This document shows positions 1-7,580 of a DNA stretch of 64,000 bases, piece by piece. The stretch is taken from contig JAWMQO010000001.1 in assembly GCA_033283325.1 (NCBI GenBank), forward strand, positions 1,178,001-1,242,000. The letters are read 5' to 3'. Position 1 is the stretch's first letter, and every line of letters begins with the position of its first letter. The stretch comes from Mangrovimicrobium sp033283325. GTDB taxonomy: Bacteria; Pseudomonadota; Gammaproteobacteria; Pseudomonadales; Halieaceae. The notes under the pieces are model-generated. The model was not told the origin of the DNA and ran no database searches. It worked only from the letters and a program-made list of their open reading frames with translations. The translations under genes were made by a program, and so were the position numbers.

Positions 1-132
1 GGTGGCGAGCATGGAGCCCGGCGGGCGGGGAGAGGAGCCGATCGTCCCGACAATAGTACACAGCCAGGGCTGTTTTCCCTGCTGGCACCAGCGCGTGCTG
101 CGCTCAAGTACGTCGAGTTCCATGGTGTGCAT
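1..132 (-). CDS. XdhC/CoxI-family protein, N-terminal fragment (runs off window)
   Basis: An open minus-strand frame of 44 codons reaches the window edge without a stop. The fragment has the pattern W-x8-L-C-T-I-V, followed by GSSPRPPGSMLA, which matches the N-terminus of XdhC/CoxI proteins. These help mature molybdenum hydroxylases such as xanthine dehydrogenase by handling or protecting the molybdenum cofactor. Two in-frame ATGs, at 132 and 123, could start it. Only the N-terminal domain is visible, so the partner hydroxylase genes would lie beyond position 1. The family call rests on this single conserved segment. Confidence 0.6.
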   Translation of the reverse strand, partial: MHTMELDVLERSTRWCQQGKQPWLCTIVGTIGSSPRPPGSMLAT

Positions 133-177
133 GGAGGGCTCCCCATAGGGCGATCAGTTCAATGATGCCCGATAAAG

Positions 178-253
178 TGGCGTCCCCTAGGGGGTTCGAA
201 CCCCTGTTACCGCCGTGAAAGGGCGGTGTCCTGGGCCACTAGACGAAGGGGAC
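178..253 (-). tRNA. tRNA-Glu (anticodon UUC)
   Basis: On the minus strand the sequence opens GTCCCCTTCGTCTAG and closes GGGGACGCCA, giving a 7-bp acceptor stem with an encoded CCA. The anticodon arm reads CCGCCCTTTCACGGCGG with anticodon TTC, and the T arm reads AGGGGTTCGAACCCCT. Length is 76 nt. It lies just upstream of, and on the same strand as, the XdhC-like gene. Confidence 0.97.
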
Positions 254-280
254 GTGCTTGGTATTATTCGAGAGGCGCGC

Positions 281-309
281 ATTTTAGGGGGCGCCCTGTG
301 GGGCGTCAA
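281..309 (-). promoter_or_regulatory. sigma-70 promoter for tRNA-Glu
   Basis: Read on the minus strand, TTGACG (309-304) and TAAAAT (286-281) are separated by exactly 17 bp. They are followed by a GC-rich discriminator, GCGCGCC, typical of stringently controlled stable-RNA promoters. The predicted start is about 20 nt upstream of the tRNA 5' end. No transcript evidence is available. Confidence 0.7.
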
Positions 310-340
310 GTTGCGCTCTTACCGATGGCCAGCGGGACGA

Positions 341-715
341 TCAAGCACCGCGCAGTCGCTGGCGGGCGGCTTCCATGTCCAGCACTTCACCGCGCTCGCT
401 GGCGGCCTCGCGCTCTTCGTCCAGTTGCTGGTAAAGCTGGATCTCGTCGTCAGGCATGTAATGCAGGCAGTCTCCGCCGAGGAACCACAGCAACTCCCGG
501 GGGAAGGTGGGGGCGAAATCCGGGTAGGTGGTGAACAGGCGGTCCACCAGCGCGGGCCCTTCGCTGTAGATGGACTCGGCTTCCAGTTGACCGAAGGACT
601 GGGCCAACTCGCGTAGCGAGTCGCCCTCCGGCAGGTCCCTGGTGCGGATGTCCAGGGTGGCGGCAAATTCCCGCAGGCGTTCGCGGCAGTACTGGGCGTA
701 TTCGGCGTCGTTCAC
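341..715 (-). CDS. PA2817-like conserved hypothetical protein
   Basis: This 124-residue acidic, helical protein has no signal peptide or membrane segment. The conserved-looking core is PRELLWFLGGDCLHYMPDDE around residues 73-92, followed by a charged C-terminal helix. I associate this core with the PA2817 family of Pseudomonas, whose function is unknown. Support comes from context: in Pseudomonas aeruginosa PA2817 sits near an ABC-2 exporter pair (PA2811/PA2812) and queF (PA2806), and the same three neighbours follow here. The gene is divergent from the exporter, with about 116 bp between the two starts. The family assignment is from memory of sequence and synteny, not a search. Confidence 0.6.
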   Translation of the reverse strand: MNDAEYAQYCRERLREFAATLDIRTRDLPEGDSLRELAQSFGQLEAESIYSEGPALVDRLFTTYPDFAPTFPRELLWFLGGDCLHYMPDDEIQLYQQLDEEREAASERGEVLDMEAARQRLRGA

Positions 716-763
716 TGTGGCCTAACTTCAGGGCTGTCTTTCAGGGCTATCTTTTCAGGGCAA

Positions 764-792
764 TCGTGTCAGGGCCCGTAAGCGGGTACAAT
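764..792 (+). promoter_or_regulatory. candidate promoter of the ABC exporter operon
   Basis: A good -10 hexamer, TACAAT at 787-792, is followed by the discriminator AGCGCG. The -35 region around 764-769 is poor. The site lies upstream of the ATG at 832 but inside the longer open frame, which favours the downstream start for the ATPase. Confidence 0.35.
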
Positions 793-831
793 AGCGCGTT
801 TTTCACGACAACACCGGCTATTTCACCGCCC

Positions 832-1749
832 ATGTTACCAGCTCTGACCATCGAAAACCTCAGCAAGACCTACAACAACGGTTTCCAGGCCCTCAAGGGG
901 ATCAGCCTGACCGTGGAGCAGGGCGATTTCTACGCCCTGCTCGGGCCCAATGGCGCCGGCAAGTCCACCACCATCGGGATTATCTGCTCCCTGGTGAACA
1001 AGAGCGGTGGCCGGGTGCAGGTCTTCGATGCCGATATCGACGTCAATTTTCCGGCTGCGAAGAAATACATCGGCATCGTACCCCAGGAATTCAACTTCAA
1101 TATCTTCGAGAAGTGCTTCGACATCGTCGCCAACCAGGGGGGCTATTACGGCATGCCCCGGGCCCTGGCGGAAGAGCGGGCGGAGAAGTACCTCAAGGCC
1201 CTGGGCATCTGGGACAAGAAGGACACCGTATCGCGCGCGCTCTCGGGCGGCATGAAACGGCGCCTGATGATCGCCCGGGCGCTGGTCCACGAACCCAAAC
1301 TGCTGATCCTCGACGAGCCCACCGCGGGTGTGGATATCGAGATGCGCCGCTCCATGTGGGAGTTCCTGAAGCGGATCAATGCCGAGGGGACCACGATCAT
1401 CCTGACCACCCACTACCTCGAGGAAGCCGAGGCCCTGTGCCGGCATGTCGGCATCATCAACCACGGGGAGATCGTCGAGAACACATCCATCCGGCAACTG
1501 CTACGGCAACTGCAGAAGGAGGTCTTCATCTTCGACTGCGTCGACGACCTTCCCGAGAGTGTCGAAATCAATGGCTTCGCGGCCCGCCGGGTGGACGCCC
1601 ACAGCCTCGAGGTGGAGGTGGAGAAGGGCCAGCCCATCAACCAGGTCTTCAACGAGCTGGACCGGCAGGGCATCCAGATCTCCAGTATGCGTAACCGCGC
1701 CAACCGCCTGGAGGAGATGTTCGTCAAACTGGTGGAGGGCGCAGCATGA
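832..1749 (+). CDS. ABC-2 type transporter, ATP-binding subunit (YadG/PA2812-like)
   Basis: This 305-residue ATPase powers the exporter whose permease is encoded next. It has Walker A GPNGAGKS at about 38-45, a Q-loop region with PQEFNF near 85, the ABC signature LSGGM near 138-142, and Walker B LLILDEP at about 158-164. The H-loop TTHYLEEAEAL comes later. The tail after residue 220 is typical of the DrrA/YadG group. The frame is open upstream to 766, but the protein family begins at LTIENLSKTY and a -10 box lies at 787-792, so the ATG at 832 is preferred. It overlaps the permease by 4 bases (ATGA), implying translational coupling. The substrate is not predictable from sequence. Confidence 0.9.
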   Translation: MLPALTIENLSKTYNNGFQALKGISLTVEQGDFYALLGPNGAGKSTTIGIICSLVNKSGGRVQVFDADIDVNFPAAKKYIGIVPQEFNFNIFEKCFDIVANQGGYYGMPRALAEERAEKYLKALGIWDKKDTVSRALSGGMKRRLMIARALVHEPKLLILDEPTAGVDIEMRRSMWEFLKRINAEGTTIILTTHYLEEAEALCRHVGIINHGEIVENTSIRQLLRQLQKEVFIFDCVDDLPESVEINGFAARRVDAHSLEVEVEKGQPINQVFNELDRQGIQISSMRNRANRLEEMFVKLVEGAA

Positions 1750-2522
1750 TGACCGCCGGCGAACAGTACAACGCCTTCATGACCATCTTCCGCAAGGAAG
1801 TGCGCCGCTACCTGCGCATCTGGACCCAGACCCTGCTGCCTTCCGCGATCACCATGTCCCTGTACTTCGTGATCTTCGGTTCACTGATCGGCTCCCGGAT
1901 CGGCCAGATGGGTGGCTTCGACTACATGCAGTTCGTGGTGCCGGGGCTGATCATGATGGCCATCGTCACCAACTCCTATTCCAATGTGGTGTCCTCGTTT
2001 TATGGGGCAAAGTTCAACCACAGCGTGGAAGAACTGCTGGTGTCCCCGACGCCCAACTACATCGTGCTGATGGGCTATGTGGTCGGCGGTATCAGCCGGG
2101 GCATCCTGGTGGCGATCGTGGTCACCCTGGTTTCCCTGTTCTTCACCCACATGCATATCCACAATATCTGGGTCGTCATCGCCATCGTGCTGATGACCTC
2201 CACGCTGTTCGCCCTGGCCGGCTTCATCAACGCCGTCTACGCCAACAGCTTCGACGATGTCTCGATCGTGCCGATCTTCGTGCTGACGCCGCTGACCTAC
2301 CTCGGCGGGGTGTTCTATTCCATGGACCTGCTGCCGGACTTCTGGGCCGGGGTGTCCAAGCTCAATCCGCTGGTCTACGTGGTCAACGCCTTCCGCTATG
2401 GCGTCCTGGGCGTTTCCGATGTCAGCCTCGGCTTCGCTTTCGGCATGATCGGCCTGTTTACCATCATCGCGTTTGCCTACAGCATGCACCTGCTGAACAC
2501 CGGCAAGCGCCTGCGGCAGTAA
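1746..2522 (+). CDS. ABC-2 type transporter permease (YadH/PA2811-like)
   Basis: This 258-residue inner-membrane protein has about six hydrophobic helices and the ABC-2 motif region around LTYLGGVFYSMDLLP (residues 178-192), as in YadH/NodJ-type permeases. Its ATG overlaps the stop of the ATPase gene in ATGA, so the two proteins are very likely made together as a 2+2 exporter. queF follows six bases later, as a likely third gene of the transcript. Transport direction is inferred as export from the ABC-2 family; the substrate is unknown. Confidence 0.9.
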   Translation: MMTAGEQYNAFMTIFRKEVRRYLRIWTQTLLPSAITMSLYFVIFGSLIGSRIGQMGGFDYMQFVVPGLIMMAIVTNSYSNVVSSFYGAKFNHSVEELLVSPTPNYIVLMGYVVGGISRGILVAIVVTLVSLFFTHMHIHNIWVVIAIVLMTSTLFALAGFINAVYANSFDDVSIVPIFVLTPLTYLGGVFYSMDLLPDFWAGVSKLNPLVYVVNAFRYGVLGVSDVSLGFAFGMIGLFTIIAFAYSMHLLNTGKRLRQ

Positions 2523-2527
2523 TACCC

Positions 2528-3346
2528 GTGGAAAAGCCGGGCGACATGCTGCTGGGTAAACAAGTCGCCGTCGTCGACCATTACAGCCCTGAACTGCTCT
2601 ATCCCATTCCCCGGCAAACGGCCCGGGAGGAGCTCGGCCTGGGTGAAAGCCTGCCCTTCTACGGCTGCGACCTGTGGCACGCCTACGAGCTTTCCTGGCT
2701 GGACGCGAACGGCAAACCCCAGGCGCGGGTAGGGCGCTTCTTCGTACCCGCCGAGTCGCCCAATCTCGTCGAATCCAAGTCTTTCAAGCTCTACCTGAAT
2801 TCGCTGAACAACACGCGCTTTGCCTCGGACGACGAAGTCTCGGCCCTCCTTGCCGGCGATCTGGAGTGCGCGCTTGGCAGCGCTCCCCGCATCGAGTTGC
2901 TGCCTATCCGCAACGCCGAATTCGCCGGCCGGGAACCCGGGGGGGCCTGCCTCGACGAGCTACAGCTGACATGCTCAGGCCAGGAGAGGCCCGACCCGGC
3001 GCTGCTGGCCTGTGGTGATTCGATCGTGGAAGAAACCCTGTACAGCCACCTGCTGCGCTCCCTCTGTCCGGTGACCGGCCAGCCCGACTGGGCAACCCTC
3101 TGGCTGCGCTACCGGGGCAGGGCAGTGGACCATGCCAGCCTGCTGCGCTACATCGTGGCTTTTCGCCGTCACCAGGACTTCCACGAGCAGTGCGTGGAGC
3201 GCATGTTTGTCGATCTCAGTGCCGTGTTGCAGCCGGAATTCCTCGAAATCCAGGCCTTCTACACCCGTCGCGGGGGGCTCGATATCAACCCCTACCGGAG
3301 CAGCGACCCACGGGGGCGGCCCCAGCCCCGGATGGACCGGCAATAA
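2528..3346 (+). CDS. queF: NADPH-dependent 7-cyano-7-deazaguanine reductase
   Basis: QueF reduces preQ0 to preQ1 in the cytoplasm, a step of queuosine synthesis. At 272 residues this is the long, two-T-fold (E. coli-like) form. Diagnostic segments are VESKSFKLYLNS (about 81-92), the catalytic cysteine in SLCPVTGQPDW (Cys about 180, Asp about 187), FHEQCVERMF (about 218-227) and YTRRGGLDINP (about 245-255). The GTG at 2528 gives an N-terminus matching the length of Pseudomonas QueF; the ATG at 2546 would remove six residues and cannot be excluded, because neither start has a clear ribosome binding site. The gene starts six bases after the permease stop. Confidence 0.95.
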   Translation: MEKPGDMLLGKQVAVVDHYSPELLYPIPRQTAREELGLGESLPFYGCDLWHAYELSWLDANGKPQARVGRFFVPAESPNLVESKSFKLYLNSLNNTRFASDDEVSALLAGDLECALGSAPRIELLPIRNAEFAGREPGGACLDELQLTCSGQERPDPALLACGDSIVEETLYSHLLRSLCPVTGQPDWATLWLRYRGRAVDHASLLRYIVAFRRHQDFHEQCVERMFVDLSAVLQPEFLEIQAFYTRRGGLDINPYRSSDPRGRPQPRMDRQ

Positions 3347-3392
3347 GCACAATCCGGGGGCTTTAGGGACTGGTATCGGCCGCCGCTTGTGG

Positions 3393-3411
3393 TATGATGC
3401 GCGCCCTCAAC
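3393..3411 (+). promoter_or_regulatory. -10 region of the tRNA-Ser promoter
   Basis: TATGAT at 3393-3398 is followed by the GC-rich discriminator GCGCGCC directly before the tRNA. The same TxxxAT-GCGCGCC arrangement precedes tRNA-Glu in this window. No convincing -35 box is seen. Confidence 0.45.
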
Positions 3412-3499
3412 GGTGAGGTGGCCGAGTGGTCGAAGGCGCACGCCTGGAAAGTGTGTATACGGAAACGTATCCAGGGTTCAAATCCCTGCCTCACCGCCA
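3412..3499 (+). tRNA. tRNA-Ser (anticodon GGA)
   Basis: An 88-nt class II tRNA. The acceptor stem GGTGAGG pairs with CCTCACC and is followed by G and an encoded CCA. The anticodon loop contains CTGGAAA with anticodon GGA. A long variable arm (ATACGGAAACGTAT region) precedes the T arm CAGGGTTCAAATCCCTG. Confidence 0.97.
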
Positions 3500-3535
3500 T
3501 ATCCTGATCCATCCCGATCAGTTACGCTGCGCGTA

Positions 3536-4273
3536 ATGCTGACATACCTCGGATCATTTATCGGTCTGTTGCTGATCCTCGGCGCCCACTTCCGCGCCGA
3601 GCGTATCCTGGCGAGCCATCGTCACACCAGCACGCTGCTGAATTTCATCGCCGGCATCGCCATTGCCTACGCCTTTGTCGATGTTTTCCCGCATCTCGCC
3701 CGCAAGCAACCCAGTGTAGAGGGGATTTACCTGGGGCCCCTGACCGGTTACCTCTCAAACCATCTCTACGTGATAGCGATGCTTGGATTCTGTGTCTACC
3801 TCGGCATACGCGTGTTCAGCGTTGCCGAGGTAGAACGGCGCCAATCGCGCCTCGCATACATCACGCTGGTTGCGTCGCTGTGCCTGTACGGCCTGTTTAT
3901 CGGCTATATGCTCGCCGAACAACCGCTGTACAGGCCTGAGCCCGCATTTTTGTTCGGCCTGGCCATGGCGGCACATTTCCTCGGACTGCACCATGAACTG
4001 ATGCACGAGCGCCCCCTGACCTATAAAAACGTGGTGCGCTACCTGTTGATGGCCAGCACCGCCCTGGGCTGGTTGGGCACTGCGTTTTTCACCATTTCCC
4101 AGCCTGTGTACGCGCTGGGTTTCGCCTATCTGGCCGGAGGCATCATCGCATCCGCCGCGATCAATGATCTGCCACGGGTGAAGACTGCGCGGGACTTCGG
4201 CACTTTCCTGGCCGGCGCAGTGCTGTACAGCGTGCTATTGCTGCTCATCGAATCCTTTCGTCTGCAGGTCTGA
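3536..4273 (+). CDS. polytopic inner-membrane protein of unknown function
   Basis: This 245-residue protein has about seven or eight hydrophobic segments, beginning directly at the N-terminus (YLGSFIGLLLILGAHF). Two polar, histidine-rich stretches lie between helices: RAERILASHRH near 20-30, and a GLHHELMHERPLTYKN loop near 155-170. I do not recognise the family. The layout of small helices with buried histidines and an intramembrane acidic residue (AYAFVDVFPH near 45-54) loosely recalls ZIP-type metal transporters, but the canonical ZIP motif is absent. The frame is open back into the tRNA; the ATG at 3536 is the first plausible start outside it. It is probably monocistronic. Confidence 0.75.
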   Translation: MLTYLGSFIGLLLILGAHFRAERILASHRHTSTLLNFIAGIAIAYAFVDVFPHLARKQPSVEGIYLGPLTGYLSNHLYVIAMLGFCVYLGIRVFSVAEVERRQSRLAYITLVASLCLYGLFIGYMLAEQPLYRPEPAFLFGLAMAAHFLGLHHELMHERPLTYKNVVRYLLMASTALGWLGTAFFTISQPVYALGFAYLAGGIIASAAINDLPRVKTARDFGTFLAGAVLYSVLLLLIESFRLQV

Positions 4274-4397
4274 CCCGCGCTACCGTTTTCGGAGCACCCG
4301 AGGGCAGCCTCCGGCATGTACTATCCTTTGAGGAGACTCTTCCCGCGCTTGAACTGGGCGCGTCATCCCCTGACAAATCACCTGGAGCATCGCGGTA

Positions 4398-6413
4398 ATG
4401 AAACCCGTCGGCATCCTGCTCTGCCTGGTCGCGCTGGTATTGGTACCTTTCCTGGGCGGTTCGATGCTCTGGCATACAGGGGGTGCTGACCGGCTCGATA
4501 TCGACGGTATGGCCTTGCCGGTTGCCCGCAAACCATCCGCTTCCGCTCCTGGCGATGGCTGGCCCAGCTACGGAGGAGACCCGGGGGGGCATCGCTACAG
4601 CCAGGCCAGCCAGCTTACCCCCCGGAATGTCGGCGCCCTGGAGACGGCCTGGGTCTATAGCACAGGCGATCTGGAACGCAGGTCTTCGCATATGCATGAA
4701 GCCGCAGCCCAGGGCACGCCGATTCTCGTCGAAGACTCCCTGGTTTTTTGCACGCCCTTCAACGAAGTGATCGCACTGGACCCGGGGAGCGGAGCAGAGC
4801 GCTGGCGCTTCGACCCCGATATCGACCTGGAGCAAAACCCTGCCAATCAGTTCGTGTGCCGGGGTGTCAGCTACTGGCGGGATAGCGCAAGTGACGGGTA
4901 TTGCAGCAGGCGCATCCTCACCGGTACCAACGACGCCCGACTGATCGCCATCGACGCCCTTAGTGGAGAGCGCTGCCCCGGCTTTGGCGACAATGGGGAG
5001 GTCCGAATCGATCCCGGCATGGAACTCTGGTGGCCCGGGGAGTACCAGATCACCTCGCCGCCGGCGGTAGTGGGCGATACGGTCATTGTCGGCTCGGCAA
5101 TCAGCGACAATGCCCGGGTCAGGGCCCCCGCAGGTTCGGTGCGAGCATTCGATGTGCGCAGCGGGGCGCATAAATGGGATTTCGACCCGATACCGCGAAC
5201 CTCGTCAGACCCGGGCCGGTCCAGCTGGCGTGGGCCGGGGGCTCCGGGAGAGGGGCATGCCAATGTCTGGGCGCCCATGTCAGTGGACCTCGAACGGCAA
5301 CTGGTATTCCTGCCCACCACCAGCCCCAGCCCGGATTTCTATGGCGGATTGCGCCCCGGCGACAATCGCTATGCCAACTCCGTGGTGGCACTGCATGCCG
5401 AAAGCGGCGAACTCGCCTGGGGCTTCCAGACCGTCCACCATGACCTCTGGGACTACGATCTCCCGGCCCAGCCGGGCTTGTACTCTGTCTGGAAAGACGG
5501 GCGTTCCCACGACGTGGTAGCCCAGGTGACGAAAACCGGGATGCTGTTCGTGCTCGACAGGGACAGCGGCAAACCCTTCCTGCCGGTGGAAGAACGGGCC
5601 GTGCCCCCGTCGGCGATTGCCGGTGAATCCCCGTCGCCGACGCAGCCATTTCCGCTCACCCCACCCATCGTGCCCCAGTCGGCGAGCGCGGACGATGCCT
5701 TCGGCATCACCTGGTTTGATAAATGGCTTTGCAGCAGGCGCATTGCGGCGTCGGTTTCGACGGGTATTTTTACCCCGCCCTCAGCGCAGGGCACCCTGCT
5801 CAGCCCCTTTACCGGTGGCGGCGCCAACTGGGGCGGCGCGGCCTTCGATCCCACACGCAATCTGCTGGTCGTCAACATGAGCAATATGCTCCACGAGGTC
5901 ACCCTGTTCCCGGCGGAACAGGTCGAGGAAATGCGCAAGGTATTTCACGACCAGGAAGTCGCACCGCAGCAGGGGGCGCCCTACGGCATGAAGCGGGAGG
6001 TCGTGTTATCGCCCCTGGGCTTGCCCTGTAATGCGCCGCCCTGGGGAGTGATCGCCGGCGTCGACCTGGCGAGTGGCGCCATTGTCTGGCGCAAGACTCT
6101 CGGAACCACCGAGGACCTTTCTCCGGGGCCGGGTTTCAGGCTGGGCACACCGAATGTCGGCGGCCCGGCAATTTCCGCGGGGGGCCTGGTGTTCATCGGC
6201 GCGGCGATGGACGACTACCTTCGGGCGATTGACGTGACCACGGGCGAGGAACTCTGGAAAGGGCGCCTGCCCGCTGGAGGGCAGGCTACCCCGATGATCT
6301 ACGAGTGGGGAGGGCGTCAATACGTGGTGATCTATGCCGGAGGGCACGCCAGGATGGGGACACGCCTGGGTGATTCTGTAGTTGCATTTGCGTTGCCGCG
6401 TGAGGGAATTTGA
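4398..6413 (+). CDS. PQQ-dependent dehydrogenase, glucose/quinate type (periplasmic)
   Basis: This 671-residue quinoprotein has one N-terminal hydrophobic helix (about 4-25) and then an eight-bladed propeller. It opens with the family's WPSYGGDPGGHRYSQ near residue 54. Further family features are HHDLWDYDLPAQPG near 349-362, repeated W-docking endings such as GAERWRF, GELAWGF, GAIVWRK and GEELWKG, and the C-terminal GGRQYVVIYAGGHARMG. Such enzymes oxidise sugars or alcohols in the periplasm and pass electrons to quinone. Membrane glucose dehydrogenases carry about five N-terminal helices of their own; this one has a single anchor, so another electron acceptor is likely. No pqq biosynthesis gene is in the window. 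The substrate is not predicted. Confidence 0.85.
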   Translation: MKPVGILLCLVALVLVPFLGGSMLWHTGGADRLDIDGMALPVARKPSASAPGDGWPSYGGDPGGHRYSQASQLTPRNVGALETAWVYSTGDLERRSSHMHEAAAQGTPILVEDSLVFCTPFNEVIALDPGSGAERWRFDPDIDLEQNPANQFVCRGVSYWRDSASDGYCSRRILTGTNDARLIAIDALSGERCPGFGDNGEVRIDPGMELWWPGEYQITSPPAVVGDTVIVGSAISDNARVRAPAGSVRAFDVRSGAHKWDFDPIPRTSSDPGRSSWRGPGAPGEGHANVWAPMSVDLERQLVFLPTTSPSPDFYGGLRPGDNRYANSVVALHAESGELAWGFQTVHHDLWDYDLPAQPGLYSVWKDGRSHDVVAQVTKTGMLFVLDRDSGKPFLPVEERAVPPSAIAGESPSPTQPFPLTPPIVPQSASADDAFGITWFDKWLCSRRIAASVSTGIFTPPSAQGTLLSPFTGGGANWGGAAFDPTRNLLVVNMSNMLHEVTLFPAEQVEEMRKVFHDQEVAPQQGAPYGMKREVVLSPLGLPCNAPPWGVIAGVDLASGAIVWRKTLGTTEDLSPGPGFRLGTPNVGGPAISAGGLVFIGAAMDDYLRAIDVTTGEELWKGRLPAGGQATPMIYEWGGRQYVVIYAGGHARMGTRLGDSVVAFALPREGI

Positions 6414-6443
6414 GGGGCCAAATCCCTTTTCCCCCAAGAGTAC

Positions 6444-6767
6444 CTACACTTCGGGTGCCACCTCCAGCACGAGTCCGTCCAGCGCACCGGTCATGGTGAC
6501 CTGGCAGGATAAGCGGGAGCAATCGCGAACGTCCACCACCTCGGCCAGGGCTTCCAGCATGTATTGCTCGTCCTCGGGTTGCTCGCCCAACCGATCTATC
6601 CAGGCCTGCCCGACATAGACATGGCAGGTGCCACAGGAGGCCATGCCGCCGCAGGTACCCGCGACATCGAAGTCGTTATCCCGCAACACATCCATCAGGA
6701 CCTCGCCCTCACTCGCTTCGATCAAGCGCTTTTCACCACTGCGGTCAGTGACTTCCATGCGTACCAT
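6444..6767 (-). CDS. adrenodoxin/putidaredoxin-type [2Fe-2S] ferredoxin
   Basis: A 107-residue electron carrier. Cluster ligands are Cys39, Cys45 and Cys48 in CGGMASCGTCH, plus Cys88 in SCQV, the plant/adrenodoxin spacing C-x5-C-x2-C...C. The segment GEQPEDEQYMLEAL is typical of the putidaredoxin branch that feeds P450s and some oxygenases. The frame is open upstream, but homology starts at MVRMEVTDRSG, so the ATG at 6767 is chosen. It is divergent from the TetR regulator and the Rieske oxygenase, which are obvious candidates for its control and partner; that partnership is inference. No ferredoxin reductase gene is nearby. Confidence 0.9.
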   Translation of the reverse strand: MVRMEVTDRSGEKRLIEASEGEVLMDVLRDNDFDVAGTCGGMASCGTCHVYVGQAWIDRLGEQPEDEQYMLEALAEVVDVRDCSRLSCQVTMTGALDGLVLEVAPEV

Positions 6768-6879
6768 CGACACAGCTACTCCCCTGGTATTCGTTATTTT
6801 CCGCATCATAGCAGGGCGTACGGGCCGTGCCCATAAAATGCGATTGTATTTCCGAATCCTATTCGTTAATGTCTGCGGG

Positions 6880-7530
6880 ATGACTACAGCAGCAAAAGAG
6901 GCGGCCGGAATCCGGCCAGTCGGTCGCCCCAGAATCCTCGACCGCCAGCGGGTTATCGCGGCGGCGGTAGCCGTTGGCCCCGACCGGGTCACCATGAAAT
7001 CCGTGGCCGACGAACTCGGGGTCGGTGTCGCCACGCTGTATAAATACGTATCGGGCCGTCAGGAACTGATGCAACTCGTCGTGGGGGAGTTGATGGGCAG
7101 CGTCGGCCTGCCCCGGCGGGGCCGGCTTGGCTGGGCGGAATATTGCCGGCGCTTCGCGCTTACCCTGGAACAGGCAATGGTGGCGCAGCCCCAGGTGATC
7201 CGCCAGTTGATGGAAGGGGGTTTTGGCAGGGAACTGGGCTCGCGCCTGAGCAACGAATTTGTCGGCTCGATCAGGGAGAGCGAACTCAAGCGCACGCAGG
7301 CCAACCAGCTCTACCAGGCTATCTGCCAGATCGCCATAGGCGGCGCCATCACCAGCCTGGAGGTCAGCGCCCTCAAGACCAGGGAGCGGCGGGCGGGCCC
7401 CCGTCCCACAGGCAGCGACGGCTTCGACTACACCAGCATCGATGTCGATTCGGTAACGAGCCTGTTGCTGGACGCGCTTATCGAGCAGTTTCAGAAACGC
7501 AGTAAAGCGAAAACCAGGAACGACGCTTAA
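6880..7530 (+). CDS. TetR-family transcriptional regulator
   Basis: This 216-residue protein has an N-terminal helix-turn-helix in the TetR pattern (TMKSVADELGVGVATLYKYV, about residues 38-57) and a helical ligand-binding C-terminal domain without recognisable specificity. A start at 6838 would add 14 residues (MRLYFRILFVNVCG) not expected in the family, so 6880 is preferred. It lies between a divergent ferredoxin and a downstream Rieske oxygenase 50 bp away on the same strand, so it probably controls one or both. No clear palindromic operator was identified in the 112-bp divergent gap. Confidence 0.88.
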   Translation: MTTAAKEAAGIRPVGRPRILDRQRVIAAAVAVGPDRVTMKSVADELGVGVATLYKYVSGRQELMQLVVGELMGSVGLPRRGRLGWAEYCRRFALTLEQAMVAQPQVIRQLMEGGFGRELGSRLSNEFVGSIRESELKRTQANQLYQAICQIAIGGAITSLEVSALKTRERRAGPRPTGSDGFDYTSIDVDSVTSLLLDALIEQFQKRSKAKTRNDA

Positions 7531-7580
7531 CGTGTGATACAGACCCATCAATCGCAAGGAAACAATAAGGACAAGTCAAA

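Noticed and set aside
3413..3535. An N-terminal extension of the membrane protein reaching into tRNA-Ser
   Set aside because: The extra codons lie inside a clear tRNA gene; the ATG at 3536 starts directly at the first membrane helix.
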